DNA of 64,000 nucleotides from Sandaracinaceae bacterium (GTDB lineage: Bacteria > Myxococcota_A > Polyangia > Polyangiales > Sandaracinaceae): assembly GCA_020633195.1 (NCBI GenBank), contig JACKEC010000028.1, positions 1 through 64,000 of the forward strand, written 5' to 3'. This document shows, piece after piece, positions 16,221 to 24,029 of this stretch. The notes under the pieces were generated by a model, which saw nothing but the letters and a program-made list of their open reading frames with translations, was not told the DNA's origin and did not search any database. A program made the position numbers and the translations under genes. Every line of letters begins with the position of its first letter. Positions within the stretch are counted from its first letter, which is position 1.

Positions 16221-17987
16221 CTAGTCGAGCCAGTGGGCGAGCTGGACGACCGGCCGCAGCACCGCGCGCACCGCGCCGCGCAGGTCGTCGTCCTCGCGGA
16301 TGACCGCGGCGAGGTGGGGGCCGACGGTCTCGTAGACGGCGACGAGGCCGCGGCCGAGGGCGTTCGTGCGGAGGTGCCGATCCCGCAGGCGGCGCAGGGC
16401 GCCGATGTCCGCGGCGAGCGGCGTGCCGTAGGCGGCCGTCGCCACGAAGCAGGGCGAGACGGTCGTGAAGTGGATGGGCGGCGTGTGGTACTCGGCCACC
16501 GCGATCGGCCCGGCCGCGTTGCAGCGATCGAGCGCGCGGACCGCGATGTAGTAGTGCGACTCGGGGCCGAGCCCGCCGAAGTCGGCCTCGACGGGATCCC
16601 CGGCGCGCACGCCGCTCGGGAGCACGAGCGCCTCGTGCTCGAGCGTCGCGGCGCGGGCGGGCAGCGCGCGCATGAAGGAGTCGGTGTCCGTGATCGGCTC
16701 CTGGCCGACGCGCACGTCGTAGCGCGTGACGCCCGAGTCGTCGGACGCCGCGAGGAACGAGAGCTGGGCGAAGCGGTGCGCGTCGCGCTGCTCCGGGTAC
16801 TCCGTGACGGTGAGCCCGGCGACCGCGCCCGGCGGCGTGTTCGCCTCGCACACCTCGGGCCCGATGACCGTCACGTGGACGCGCTGGTCGTCGACGACGA
16901 ACAGGCGATCGGCGCCGCTGCCCGGCGCCGCGCTCGGGTCCTGCGAGATCGTGCCGTCCATCGCGAGCAGCTCGCCGCTGCTGCCGTCGATCCAGCCGTA
17001 GCCGGCCGGCTCGCGGACCCCCGTGTCGACGGCGCCGCCGCCGAGGGTGAAGGGCACGCGGAACGCGACGGAGGGCTGGCCGCGGTACGGGTAGCCGTAG
17101 CTCATCGCCCAGAAGTCCCACAGGCCGCTCGGGTTCACGGGGGTCGGGAAGCGCGCGTCGTTCCAGGTCTCGTTGTAGTCGCCCTCGGTGTTCACCTCGA
17201 CCCACGCGACGTAGTCGCCGTCCTCCCAGTCGTCGGGGACGGTGAACACGACCATGGTCCGCATGCCCTCGGGCGGCGTCGCCATCGTGATCGCGTCGAT
17301 CTCCGGCATCGCGGAGCGGGCGTCGACGGCGTAGCGCTCGACGTCCGGGTGGTCGTAGCAGCCGACCGTCGTGCAGCGCACGACGTCGCGGCGCGGCGGG
17401 TAGAGGGACGTGGTGTCGAGCGCGCGCATGGTCGCCGCGCCCGGCGCGGTCTCGAACGGCTCGGCGTAGCCCTCGCGGAGGTCGTCCTCGGAGAGGTAGC
17501 GCCCCTTGTCGCTGTTGAAGACGCTGGGGCAGGTCATCGCGTCGAGGTTGTCGCGACCCGACACCGACTGCGTGAAGGAGAGGCAGTAGTAGTCGTCGCG
17601 CGAGAAGTCGTTGGCGCTGCGCGACGCCCAGCCCTCGCTCGTCCGATCCTGGAAGATGACCCGGTGGAACGGCATCGCCCCGGGCGCGTTGGCGCGGCGG
17701 TGACCCCAGATCGGGAGGACGCCCTCGCGGCGACCGTACGGCCAGTTGTAGCCGCTGTTCATCTGCAGCGCGCCGGGGCGGTTGCCGATCCCGCGGACGG
17801 CCGTCGCCTGGGTCAGCGCGATCGTCTGCAGGTAGGTGCCGTCGGCCCGCTCGATCCACACCGCGATCTGCGCGCGCCGGACCGGGGTGATCTCGACCTC
17901 GACGACCCGCGCGATCCCGTCCTGCGCGAGAGCGGAGGCGCTCCATCCGAGACAGATCGCCAGGAGCGCTGACGCGACGCGGCGCAT
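16221..17987 (-). CDS. Secreted protein with fibronectin-like region and CFI-box C-terminus
   Basis: The 588-residue product has a signal peptide (ASALAQ) and a long Cys-poor region I do not recognise. A fibronectin-III-like segment follows (~residues 395-500, with DDSGVTRYDVRVG and SHYYIAVRALD). The C-terminus begins CFVATAAYGTPLA and continues with LRRLRDRHLRTNALGR, the pattern of the CFI-box C-terminal domain found on surface proteins of myxobacteria and relatives. It is probably surface-displayed or secreted. The ATG has TAGGTT 7 bp upstream and TTGTCC 17 bp above that. Confidence 0.85.
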   Translation of the reverse strand: MRRVASALLAICLGWSASALAQDGIARVVEVEITPVRRAQIAVWIERADGTYLQTIALTQATAVRGIGNRPGALQMNSGYNWPYGRREGVLPIWGHRRANAPGAMPFHRVIFQDRTSEGWASRSANDFSRDDYYCLSFTQSVSGRDNLDAMTCPSVFNSDKGRYLSEDDLREGYAEPFETAPGAATMRALDTTSLYPPRRDVVRCTTVGCYDHPDVERYAVDARSAMPEIDAITMATPPEGMRTMVVFTVPDDWEDGDYVAWVEVNTEGDYNETWNDARFPTPVNPSGLWDFWAMSYGYPYRGQPSVAFRVPFTLGGGAVDTGVREPAGYGWIDGSSGELLAMDGTISQDPSAAPGSGADRLFVVDDQRVHVTVIGPEVCEANTPPGAVAGLTVTEYPEQRDAHRFAQLSFLAASDDSGVTRYDVRVGQEPITDTDSFMRALPARAATLEHEALVLPSGVRAGDPVEADFGGLGPESHYYIAVRALDRCNAAGPIAVAEYHTPPIHFTTVSPCFVATAAYGTPLAADIGALRRLRDRHLRTNALGRGLVAVYETVGPHLAAVIREDDDLRGAVRAVLRPVVQLAHWLD

Positions 17988-17994
17988 GGCCTAG

Positions 17995-18023
17995 AACCTA
18001 GTCTCCAGCTCCGGACGGGACAA
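17995..18023 (-). promoter_or_regulatory. Promoter of the CFI-box protein (TTGTCC-17-TAGGTT)
   Basis: On the minus strand TTGTCC (18018-18023) and TAGGTT (17995-18000) are separated by 17 bp. The ATG follows 7 bp after the -10, predicting a nearly leaderless mRNA. Confidence 0.55.
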
Positions 18024-18028
18024 CCCGG

Positions 18029-19039
18029 CTACTGAGGGACGTCACCCCCGAGCAGGATCACCTCGTTGGTGTCCCAGCTCGTGGCGTAGAGACGCAGCTG
18101 CGGACCCGGGTGCATCGCGAGGCCCACGATCCGACGGGCGCCGGGGACCTCCACGTTGCGGTGGGTCCGGCGCACGGTGTCGATGATCGTGACGTCGCTC
18201 GAGGTGAAGTTGGCGACCCCGACGAAGCGTCCGTCCGCGGTGCGCCCGATGCTGCGCGGGTTGCGACCGGTCGGGGCGAGGCCGAACGCGCGCCCTCCCC
18301 CGTCGAGGCGGTAGAAGCCGATCCGGCCGAGCGAGCACGTCAGGTAGAAGCCCTGTCCGTCGGGGAACGGCAGGATGTCGCGCGGGTAGCGGCACGCCTC
18401 CCACGACTCGCGCTCCTCGGTCGCGCCGGGCTCGAAGATGTGGATGCGGTCGCCGTGGAACGCGGCCGCGTAGAGCGAGCCGTCGGCCATCACCCCGAGG
18501 CCGCGCGGCCGCGAGCCCGTGCGGAGGCGCCGGAGCTCGCGCCCCGCCTCGACGTCGACGACGGACACCGAGTGGTCGAAGTAGTTGGCGACGTACAGGG
18601 TCCGGCCGTCCGCGGACACGGCGATCGTCTTGGGGTTGGTGCCCACCGCGATCTCGGAGCGGACCTCGAGGGTCGCGAAGTCGATGACCTCGACCACGTG
18701 CCGCCGGAAGTTCGAGACGTAGAGGATCGAGCCGTCCGGGGAGTAGGCGCTCTCCACGGCGTTGCCCGCGAAGGTCACGGTGCCCGTGTGCTCGAGGGTC
18801 TCGGCGTCGTAGACGAAGACGTTGTCGCGATCGGGGCGGCCGAAGTTGCAGACCACGACGCGGCGGCCGTCCGGGCTGACGCTCACGCTCTTGGGCTGCA
18901 CGCCGGTGGCCGCGCGGGTGATCACCGACAGCTCGGGGCCGCCGCGCTCCGTGCGGAAGACGGGCTCGCGCTGCGCCGCCGCGGCGACGGGCCACGCGAG
19001 CAGGACCCCGAGGATCGCGATACCGACGCGTGACGCCAT
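18029..19039 (-). CDS. Secreted beta-propeller (YncE-like) repeat protein
   Basis: The 336-residue protein has a signal peptide (VAAAAQ) and about six repeats of a VSPDGRRVVVCNFG / YSPDGSILYVSN / VSADGRTLYVANY type, each with a following VxVVD strand, as in the YVTN/YncE beta-propeller family. Such propellers act in the periplasm or outside the cell, usually binding partners rather than catalysing; no active site is evident. It lies 41 bp upstream of the CFI-box gene on the same strand, but both genes have their own -10 elements. Confidence 0.85.
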   Translation of the reverse strand: MASRVGIAILGVLLAWPVAAAAQREPVFRTERGGPELSVITRAATGVQPKSVSVSPDGRRVVVCNFGRPDRDNVFVYDAETLEHTGTVTFAGNAVESAYSPDGSILYVSNFRRHVVEVIDFATLEVRSEIAVGTNPKTIAVSADGRTLYVANYFDHSVSVVDVEAGRELRRLRTGSRPRGLGVMADGSLYAAAFHGDRIHIFEPGATEERESWEACRYPRDILPFPDGQGFYLTCSLGRIGFYRLDGGGRAFGLAPTGRNPRSIGRTADGRFVGVANFTSSDVTIIDTVRRTHRNVEVPGARRIVGLAMHPGPQLRLYATSWDTNEVILLGGDVPQ

Positions 19040-19047
19040 GCCGTCGA

Positions 19048-19076
19048 GCCGTACCCCCCCGATCGCGCGCGATCAA
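19048..19076 (-). promoter_or_regulatory. Promoter of the beta-propeller gene (TTGATC-17-TACGGC)
   Basis: Minus strand: TTGATC (19071-19076), 17-bp spacer, TACGGC (19048-19053), then 8 bp to the ATG at 19039. No ribosome-binding site. Confidence 0.5.
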
Positions 19077-19126
19077 GTAACCGCAGATCTCACCAACCGG
19101 TAACGGGCAACCCGGGCCGGCTCGGC

Positions 19127-19132
19127 TATCCT
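19127..19132 (+). promoter_or_regulatory. -10-like TATCCT before the GAF-GGDEF gene
   Basis: TATCCT lies 8 bp before the ATG at 19141, with no Shine-Dalgarno between. Leaderless-type arrangement. Confidence 0.45.
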
Positions 19133-19140
19133 CTGCCCCG

Positions 19141-20133
19141 ATGCAGAGGCCCGATCCGCTGGAGACGCTCCTCGGGCTCACCCGCCTGCTCTCGACGGAG
19201 CGCTCGCTGGAGGAGGCCCTCCTCGCCACGACCGACGCGGCGATGCTGCTCTTGCCCTGCGATCACGCGTCCCTGCGCACCTACGACGACGATCGCCGGA
19301 TGCTCCTGTCGAGCGCGCGATCGGGGCTCGCGCGGGACAAGAGCCCGTCGAGCTTCCGCAAGGGCGAGGGCGTGGTCGGCATCGTCGCCGACTCGGGGCG
19401 CGCGGCGCTCGTCGCCGACGCGCAGACCGACGCGCGCTTCGTGCAGCGCCCCGACGCGGGCTTCGACGTCCGCTCGCTCGTCGCCGTGCCCCTCTTCGCC
19501 GGCGGCAGCGTGGTCGGCGTGCTCAGCGCCTCGCACCGGGACCCCGACGTGTTCAGCGCGCGCGACCGCGACATGGCGCAGCTCCTCGCGAACTGCACCG
19601 CGCCCGCCATCGAGACGGCGCGGCTCGCCCGCCTCGCGGTCACCGACGACCTCACGCGGGCCTACAACTACCGCTACCACCACACCCGGCTCGCCGAGGA
19701 GGTCAGCCGCGCGCGGCGCTACGGCGACCGCTTCTCGCTGCTCCTGATGGACCTCGACCACTTCAAGCACGTCAACGATCGCTGGGGGCACCAGGTCGGG
19801 GACGAGGTGCTGCGAGGGTTCGTCGATCGCGTGCGCGACGAGGTGCGCGACCCGGACGTGGTGATCCGTCGCGGGGGCGAGGAGTTCGTGCTGCTCATGC
19901 CGGCGACGGAGGAGACGGACGCCGCCAACGTCGCGGAGCGGATCCGCGCGCGCGTGGCCGGCACGCCGATCGACACCGAGGCCGGAGACGTCCCGCTGAC
20001 CGTCTCGATCGGGGTCGCCACGTGGGGCGCCGAGGAGTCCGGCGCCGCGCTCGAGGCCCGCGCCGACGCCGCGCTCTACCGGGCCAAGGCCGCCGGGCGA
20101 GACCGCGTCGAAGTGGCCGGGCCCGAGGAGTGA
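19141..20133 (+). CDS. GAF-GGDEF diguanylate cyclase
   Basis: The 330-residue soluble protein has a GAF domain (~residues 20-160) and a GGDEF domain (~165-325). The active-site loop is canonical, RRGGEEFVLLMP, and an inhibitory I-site RDPD lies exactly five residues before it. It should make c-di-GMP from two GTP with product feedback, controlled by whatever the GAF domain senses. It starts divergently from the beta-propeller gene and ends 23 bp before the M1 peptidase gene, so the two may share a transcript. Confidence 0.93.
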   Translation: MQRPDPLETLLGLTRLLSTERSLEEALLATTDAAMLLLPCDHASLRTYDDDRRMLLSSARSGLARDKSPSSFRKGEGVVGIVADSGRAALVADAQTDARFVQRPDAGFDVRSLVAVPLFAGGSVVGVLSASHRDPDVFSARDRDMAQLLANCTAPAIETARLARLAVTDDLTRAYNYRYHHTRLAEEVSRARRYGDRFSLLLMDLDHFKHVNDRWGHQVGDEVLRGFVDRVRDEVRDPDVVIRRGGEEFVLLMPATEETDAANVAERIRARVAGTPIDTEAGDVPLTVSIGVATWGAEESGAALEARADAALYRAKAAGRDRVEVAGPEE

Positions 20134-20156
20134 CGTCACCCTGAGCCCTGCCCGTC

Positions 20157-22022
20157 ATGCGCACGCTCACCGTCGCCGCGATCCTCCTCGCCGCCGCCCC
20201 GGCGGTCGCGCAGCCGAGCTACGACCCCGCGCCCCTGCTCGAGTCGCTGCGCCCGAACGAGCGCGCCCGCGTCCCGCGAGAGGCCGGCGTCGCGGCGGGG
20301 GCGCTGCCGCTCTACGAGCTCTCGATCGACCTCGCCGACGACCTCGCCGGGTTCGACCTCGACGAGACGGTGTGGTGGACCAACGACAGCGGCCGGCCGC
20401 TCTCGAGCGTGGTCTTCCGGATCTACGTCAACGCCGTCGCCGCGCAGCCGCAGGTCGACCTGATCGAGGGCGAGTGCCTCGACAACGTGTCTTGCAACAC
20501 CTCGATGCCGAGCGCCGACGCGATCGTCGTCCAGCCCGCCGCGCCGGTGCCCGCGGGCGGCCGCCTCCGCGTCCACATGAGGCTCCGCGGCCGGCTGCAG
20601 GCCATCGATCCGTCGCGCACCACGTTGATGGGCCAAGGCCTCGAGGGCCTCGGGTCGCTCTCGGGCGGGCACGGCAGCGGCGACTACGGGCTCCTCGCCC
20701 AGAGCGACGGCGTGGCGTCGATGGCCGCGTTCTTCCCCGTCCTCGCGCGGATGCGGGCCGGGCGCTGGGAGCAGTCGGACTCGAGCACGATGGGCGACCT
20801 CGGCTCGGACTCCCTCGCGAACGTGTCGGCGCGCGTGCGCGTCGCCGACGGCGTGCGGGTGGTGGCCGCCGGCATCGAGGACCCGCCGCTCGTGGTCGGC
20901 AACCGCACCGAGGTCCGCGTGCGCGCGGCGTACGTGCGCGACTTCGCGCTCGCCGCGAGCCGGCGCTTCGAGCACCACGACCGGACGGTCGCCGGCGTCA
21001 CCGTGCGCTCGTGGTTCGTCGACGGAGACACGGCGTCCGGCGACCGCGCGCTCGACGCGGCGGCGCGCTCGATGGCGCTCTTCACCCGGCGCTTCGGCGC
21101 CTACCCGTGGACCGAGCTCGACGTGGTGGAGGCCCCGCTGATCGGCGGCGCCGGCGGGGTCGAGTTCAGCTCGATGGTGACCGTCGCGAACATGTTCTAC
21201 CGCCCGGCGGACGCGGGGCCGCAGGGCGGCTTGCTCGGATCGCTGATGGCGGGCCAGGGCGGGCCGGGGGCCGCGTCCCTCGAGCAGCGGCGCGAGTCGA
21301 TGATCGAGTTCACGACCGCGCACGAGGTCGCGCACCAGTGGTGGCACGGGATCGTCGGCAGCGACTCGCGGGAGCACCCGTTCCAGGACGAGGCCCTCGC
21401 GCAGTACTCGGCGATGCTCTACGTGCAGGACCGCTACGGCGACGCGCGCGCGCAGCGGGAGACGCGCGACCAGGTGACCGCCGGCTACCACATGATGCGC
21501 CTGATGGGCCGGGCGGACGCGGCGGCGGACCAGCCGGTCGCCTCGTTCGCGGACACGATGAGCTACGGCGGCGTGGTCTACGGCAAGGCGCCGCACCTCT
21601 ACCCGGCGCTGCGCCAGGCGATCGGCGATCGCGCGTTCTTCGCCGCGCTGCGCGGCTACGTGAGCGACCACCGGTTCCGCGTCGCGCCGCCGCGCGCGCT
21701 CTACGCGCGGATGGCGCGCGGGCCGCGCGGGGCGCGGGTGAACGCGCTCGTGACGCGGTGGCTCGACGAGACGCACGGCGACGACGATCTCGGCCAGCCC
21801 GACCTCGGGCAGATGCTCGGCGGCGCGGGCGGCGCGAGCGACCCGCAGAGTCAGGCGCTGCTGCGCCAGCTCCAGCAGGTGCTCGGGAGCTCCGGCGGCG
21901 GCGGCGCGGGCCTCGAGGGGCTGCTCCAGCAGATGCTCGGCGGCGGCGCCGGGGGTGCCGGGGGCGGCGGCGGGCTCGACGGGCTGCTCCAGCAGATGCT
22001 CGGCGGCGGCGGCGCGCCGTGA
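20157..22022 (+). CDS. Secreted M1-family metallopeptidase with Gly-rich repeat tail
   Basis: The 621-residue product has a signal peptide (APAVAQ), an N-terminal beta-sandwich region and a zinc site HEVAHQWW followed 18 residues later by Glu (FQDEALAQY), giving the HEXXH-x18-E pattern of gluzincins such as M1 aminopeptidases. The exopeptidase GxMEN motif is replaced by GGVEFSS, so specificity may differ. The last ~75 residues are Gly-rich with repeats of LLQQML separated by Gly/Ala runs. Probably a periplasmic or secreted peptidase. Its stop directly abuts the stop of the convergent peroxidase gene. Confidence 0.88.
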   Translation: MRTLTVAAILLAAAPAVAQPSYDPAPLLESLRPNERARVPREAGVAAGALPLYELSIDLADDLAGFDLDETVWWTNDSGRPLSSVVFRIYVNAVAAQPQVDLIEGECLDNVSCNTSMPSADAIVVQPAAPVPAGGRLRVHMRLRGRLQAIDPSRTTLMGQGLEGLGSLSGGHGSGDYGLLAQSDGVASMAAFFPVLARMRAGRWEQSDSSTMGDLGSDSLANVSARVRVADGVRVVAAGIEDPPLVVGNRTEVRVRAAYVRDFALAASRRFEHHDRTVAGVTVRSWFVDGDTASGDRALDAAARSMALFTRRFGAYPWTELDVVEAPLIGGAGGVEFSSMVTVANMFYRPADAGPQGGLLGSLMAGQGGPGAASLEQRRESMIEFTTAHEVAHQWWHGIVGSDSREHPFQDEALAQYSAMLYVQDRYGDARAQRETRDQVTAGYHMMRLMGRADAAADQPVASFADTMSYGGVVYGKAPHLYPALRQAIGDRAFFAALRGYVSDHRFRVAPPRALYARMARGPRGARVNALVTRWLDETHGDDDLGQPDLGQMLGGAGGASDPQSQALLRQLQQVLGSSGGGGAGLEGLLQQMLGGGAGGAGGGGGLDGLLQQMLGGGGAP

Positions 22023-23171
22023 TCACTCGAACGGGTCGCTGAACCGCGGGTCGGTCAGGAACGTCTCGTCGGTCAGCGCGCTCAGGAGCGCCATCACGTC
22101 GGCGCGCTCCTCGTCGGTGAGCGTGAAGCCGTGGATGAAGAGGTTCTTCAGCGGGCTCTCGGAGCCGACGCCCACGTAGGGACCCTCGGTGATCGTGCGA
22201 CCGCCCGCGGCGTAGTGGTCGAGGACCCCGTCGAGCGTCTCGATGGAGCCGTCGTGCATGTAGGGCGCGGTGACGGTGATGTTGCGGAGGCTCGGCGAGC
22301 GGAAGCGACCCATGTCGCGGCGGTCGCCCGTGAACTCGAAGATGCCGCGGTTCGGCTCCGGGTAGCCGCCCCGGCCGTCGATGTTGTAGAGGGCCGTGTT
22401 GTGGAACGCGACCTCGTCCATGACGCTGCGATCCTGGCGGAGGCTGTCGGTGAAGTTGAAGCCGCCGTGGCAGTGGAAACACTCGAGGCGCTCGGTGTTG
22501 AACAGCTCCAGCCCGCGCCGCGCCGACTCGCTCATCGCGGCGTCGTCGAACTGGTAGGTGTAGCGATCGTAGGGTGAGTCGCCGCTGATGAGCGCGCGCT
22601 CGAAGCACGCGATCGCGCGCACGATGTTGCCGAGCGTGATCGGGTCGGCGTCGTCCGGGTAGGCCGCCGAGAACAGGTCCAGGTACATCGGGTCGGAGCT
22701 GAAGCGCGCCACGAGCTCGGGCTCGTCCGGCGTGCCGAGCTCTACCGGCGTGTCGCCGAACATCGGCACGAGCGCCTGGTCCTCGAGCTGCGAGACCACC
22801 GGGTTGGCCCACGTGTAGCGCGGGTGGTAGGCGGCGTTCGCGAGCGACATCGAGCCGCGCGGGGTGTTCGAGCCGGTCGACCCGACCGCGACCGGGAGCG
22901 CGTCGGTGAACGAGAGCTCCTGGCGGTGGCAGCTCCCGCACGAGTAGGTCTGGTTGCCGCTGACGCGGGGGTCGTAGAAGAGGTAGCGGCCCAGCTCCAC
23001 CTTCTCGACGCTCATGGGGTTGTCGTCGGGGACCGGCGGCGTCGGGAAGCCCGCGGGGAGGTTCCACTCGTAGGTGGGCCCGTCCTCGGGCTGGCAGCCG
23101 GCGAGGCAGAGCAGCGCGAGCAGCGCGGTGGCGTGACGCACCCGCCCAACATACTCCCATCGCGGCGTCAT
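22023..23171 (-). CDS. Di-heme cytochrome c peroxidase-family lipoprotein
   Basis: The 382-residue product has two c-type heme motifs, CGSCH and CFHCH, spaced as in the di-heme cytochrome c peroxidase/MauG family. It also has the typical segments GRYLFYDPRVSGN, NIVRAIACFERAL and RSPSLRNITVTAPYMHDGS. The N-terminus ends in the lipobox CLAGC, so it is membrane-anchored facing the periplasm. The ATG at 23171 overlaps the SDR stop (ATGA); a GTG at 23141 is an alternative start just before the hydrophobic core. It could reduce peroxide or oxidise a partner in the lipid-uptake unit. Confidence 0.88.
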   Translation of the reverse strand: MTPRWEYVGRVRHATALLALLCLAGCQPEDGPTYEWNLPAGFPTPPVPDDNPMSVEKVELGRYLFYDPRVSGNQTYSCGSCHRQELSFTDALPVAVGSTGSNTPRGSMSLANAAYHPRYTWANPVVSQLEDQALVPMFGDTPVELGTPDEPELVARFSSDPMYLDLFSAAYPDDADPITLGNIVRAIACFERALISGDSPYDRYTYQFDDAAMSESARRGLELFNTERLECFHCHGGFNFTDSLRQDRSVMDEVAFHNTALYNIDGRGGYPEPNRGIFEFTGDRRDMGRFRSPSLRNITVTAPYMHDGSIETLDGVLDHYAAGGRTITEGPYVGVGSESPLKNLFIHGFTLTDEERADVMALLSALTDETFLTDPRFSDPFE

Positions 23172-24001
23172 GCATCCGCGAGGGGCGCCGCGAGCTGACG
23201 GCGGCGAAACCAGCTCGCCACCGGCAGGTAGATCAGGCGCTTGAGCCAGCGCGGCGACCAGGCCCCCGACCACATCGTGAGCTTCATGAAGAAGCCGGGG
23301 ATCACGAGCGCTCGCCGTCGCGCGAAGCCGCGGAGCGCCTGCCGCGCGCACTTCGCCGCGCTGATCTGCGCGATCGACGGCGGCGGCCGCCCCGCCTTGT
23401 TGCCGAGGACGCCCTCGAACTCGGTGTCGACGGGGCCCGGGCACACCTGCGTGACGGTGACCCCCAGCGGTCGCCCCTCGCAGTGGAGGCTCTCGGAGAG
23501 GCCCGTGACGTAGTGCTTCGTCGCGACGTAGGCGGCGAACGAGGGGAGGAACTCGAGGCCGAAGCCGCTCGAGATGTTGAGGATCCCGCCGTGGCCCATC
23601 GCCACCATCTCCGGGAACACGCGCTGACTGAGGTAGGTCAGCGCGGTCACGTTGACCTGGATCATGGAATGGATCTTGTCCCAGTCGGCGCGGTCGAAGA
23701 CCCCCATGTCGCCGAACCCCGCGTTGTTCACGAGGACCCCGATCCGGCCGAGCCGCGCGGTCACGTCGTCGATCATCGCGCCGCACTGCGCGAGGTCCGC
23801 GAGGTCGGTCGGCCGCACCATCACCTCGAGCCGGGGGTGCTTCTCGCGCAGCTCGACCGCGAGATCCTCGAGGCGCTCCCGGCGCCGCGCGACGAGCGCG
23901 AGCGCCTTCGCCTCGGGCGCCATGTGCCGGGCGAGCTCGAGGCCGATGCCCGAGCTCGCGCCGGTGACGACGACGACCGCGTCCTTCCAGGGGCTTGCCA
24001 T
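23168..24001 (-). CDS. Short-chain dehydrogenase/reductase
   Basis: The 277-residue protein shows the SDR landmarks: cofactor loop TGASSGIG, LVARRRERL after the second strand (Arg residues favour NADPH), NNAG, catalytic Ser in NISSGFG and the YVATK catalytic Tyr/Lys. The C-terminus has a hydrophobic patch and basic residues (PRWLKRLIYLPV), suggesting membrane association as in lipid-acting SDRs. It lies between a surface lipase and a di-heme peroxidase in one operon, so a role in oxidising or reducing a released lipid is likely but inferred. Confidence 0.9.
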   Translation of the reverse strand: MASPWKDAVVVVTGASSGIGLELARHMAPEAKALALVARRRERLEDLAVELREKHPRLEVMVRPTDLADLAQCGAMIDDVTARLGRIGVLVNNAGFGDMGVFDRADWDKIHSMIQVNVTALTYLSQRVFPEMVAMGHGGILNISSGFGLEFLPSFAAYVATKHYVTGLSESLHCEGRPLGVTVTQVCPGPVDTEFEGVLGNKAGRPPPSIAQISAAKCARQALRGFARRRALVIPGFFMKLTMWSGAWSPRWLKRLIYLPVASWFRRRQLAAPLADA

Positions 24002-24029
24002 GGCGGGAGGGTACCCCCGCCAGGGCGCG

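Noticed and set aside
16203..18010. Paired CTAG motifs flanking the CFI-box gene as insertion scars
   Set aside because: The upstream pair is explained by the TAGGTT -10 element; the downstream pair shows no matching long repeat.
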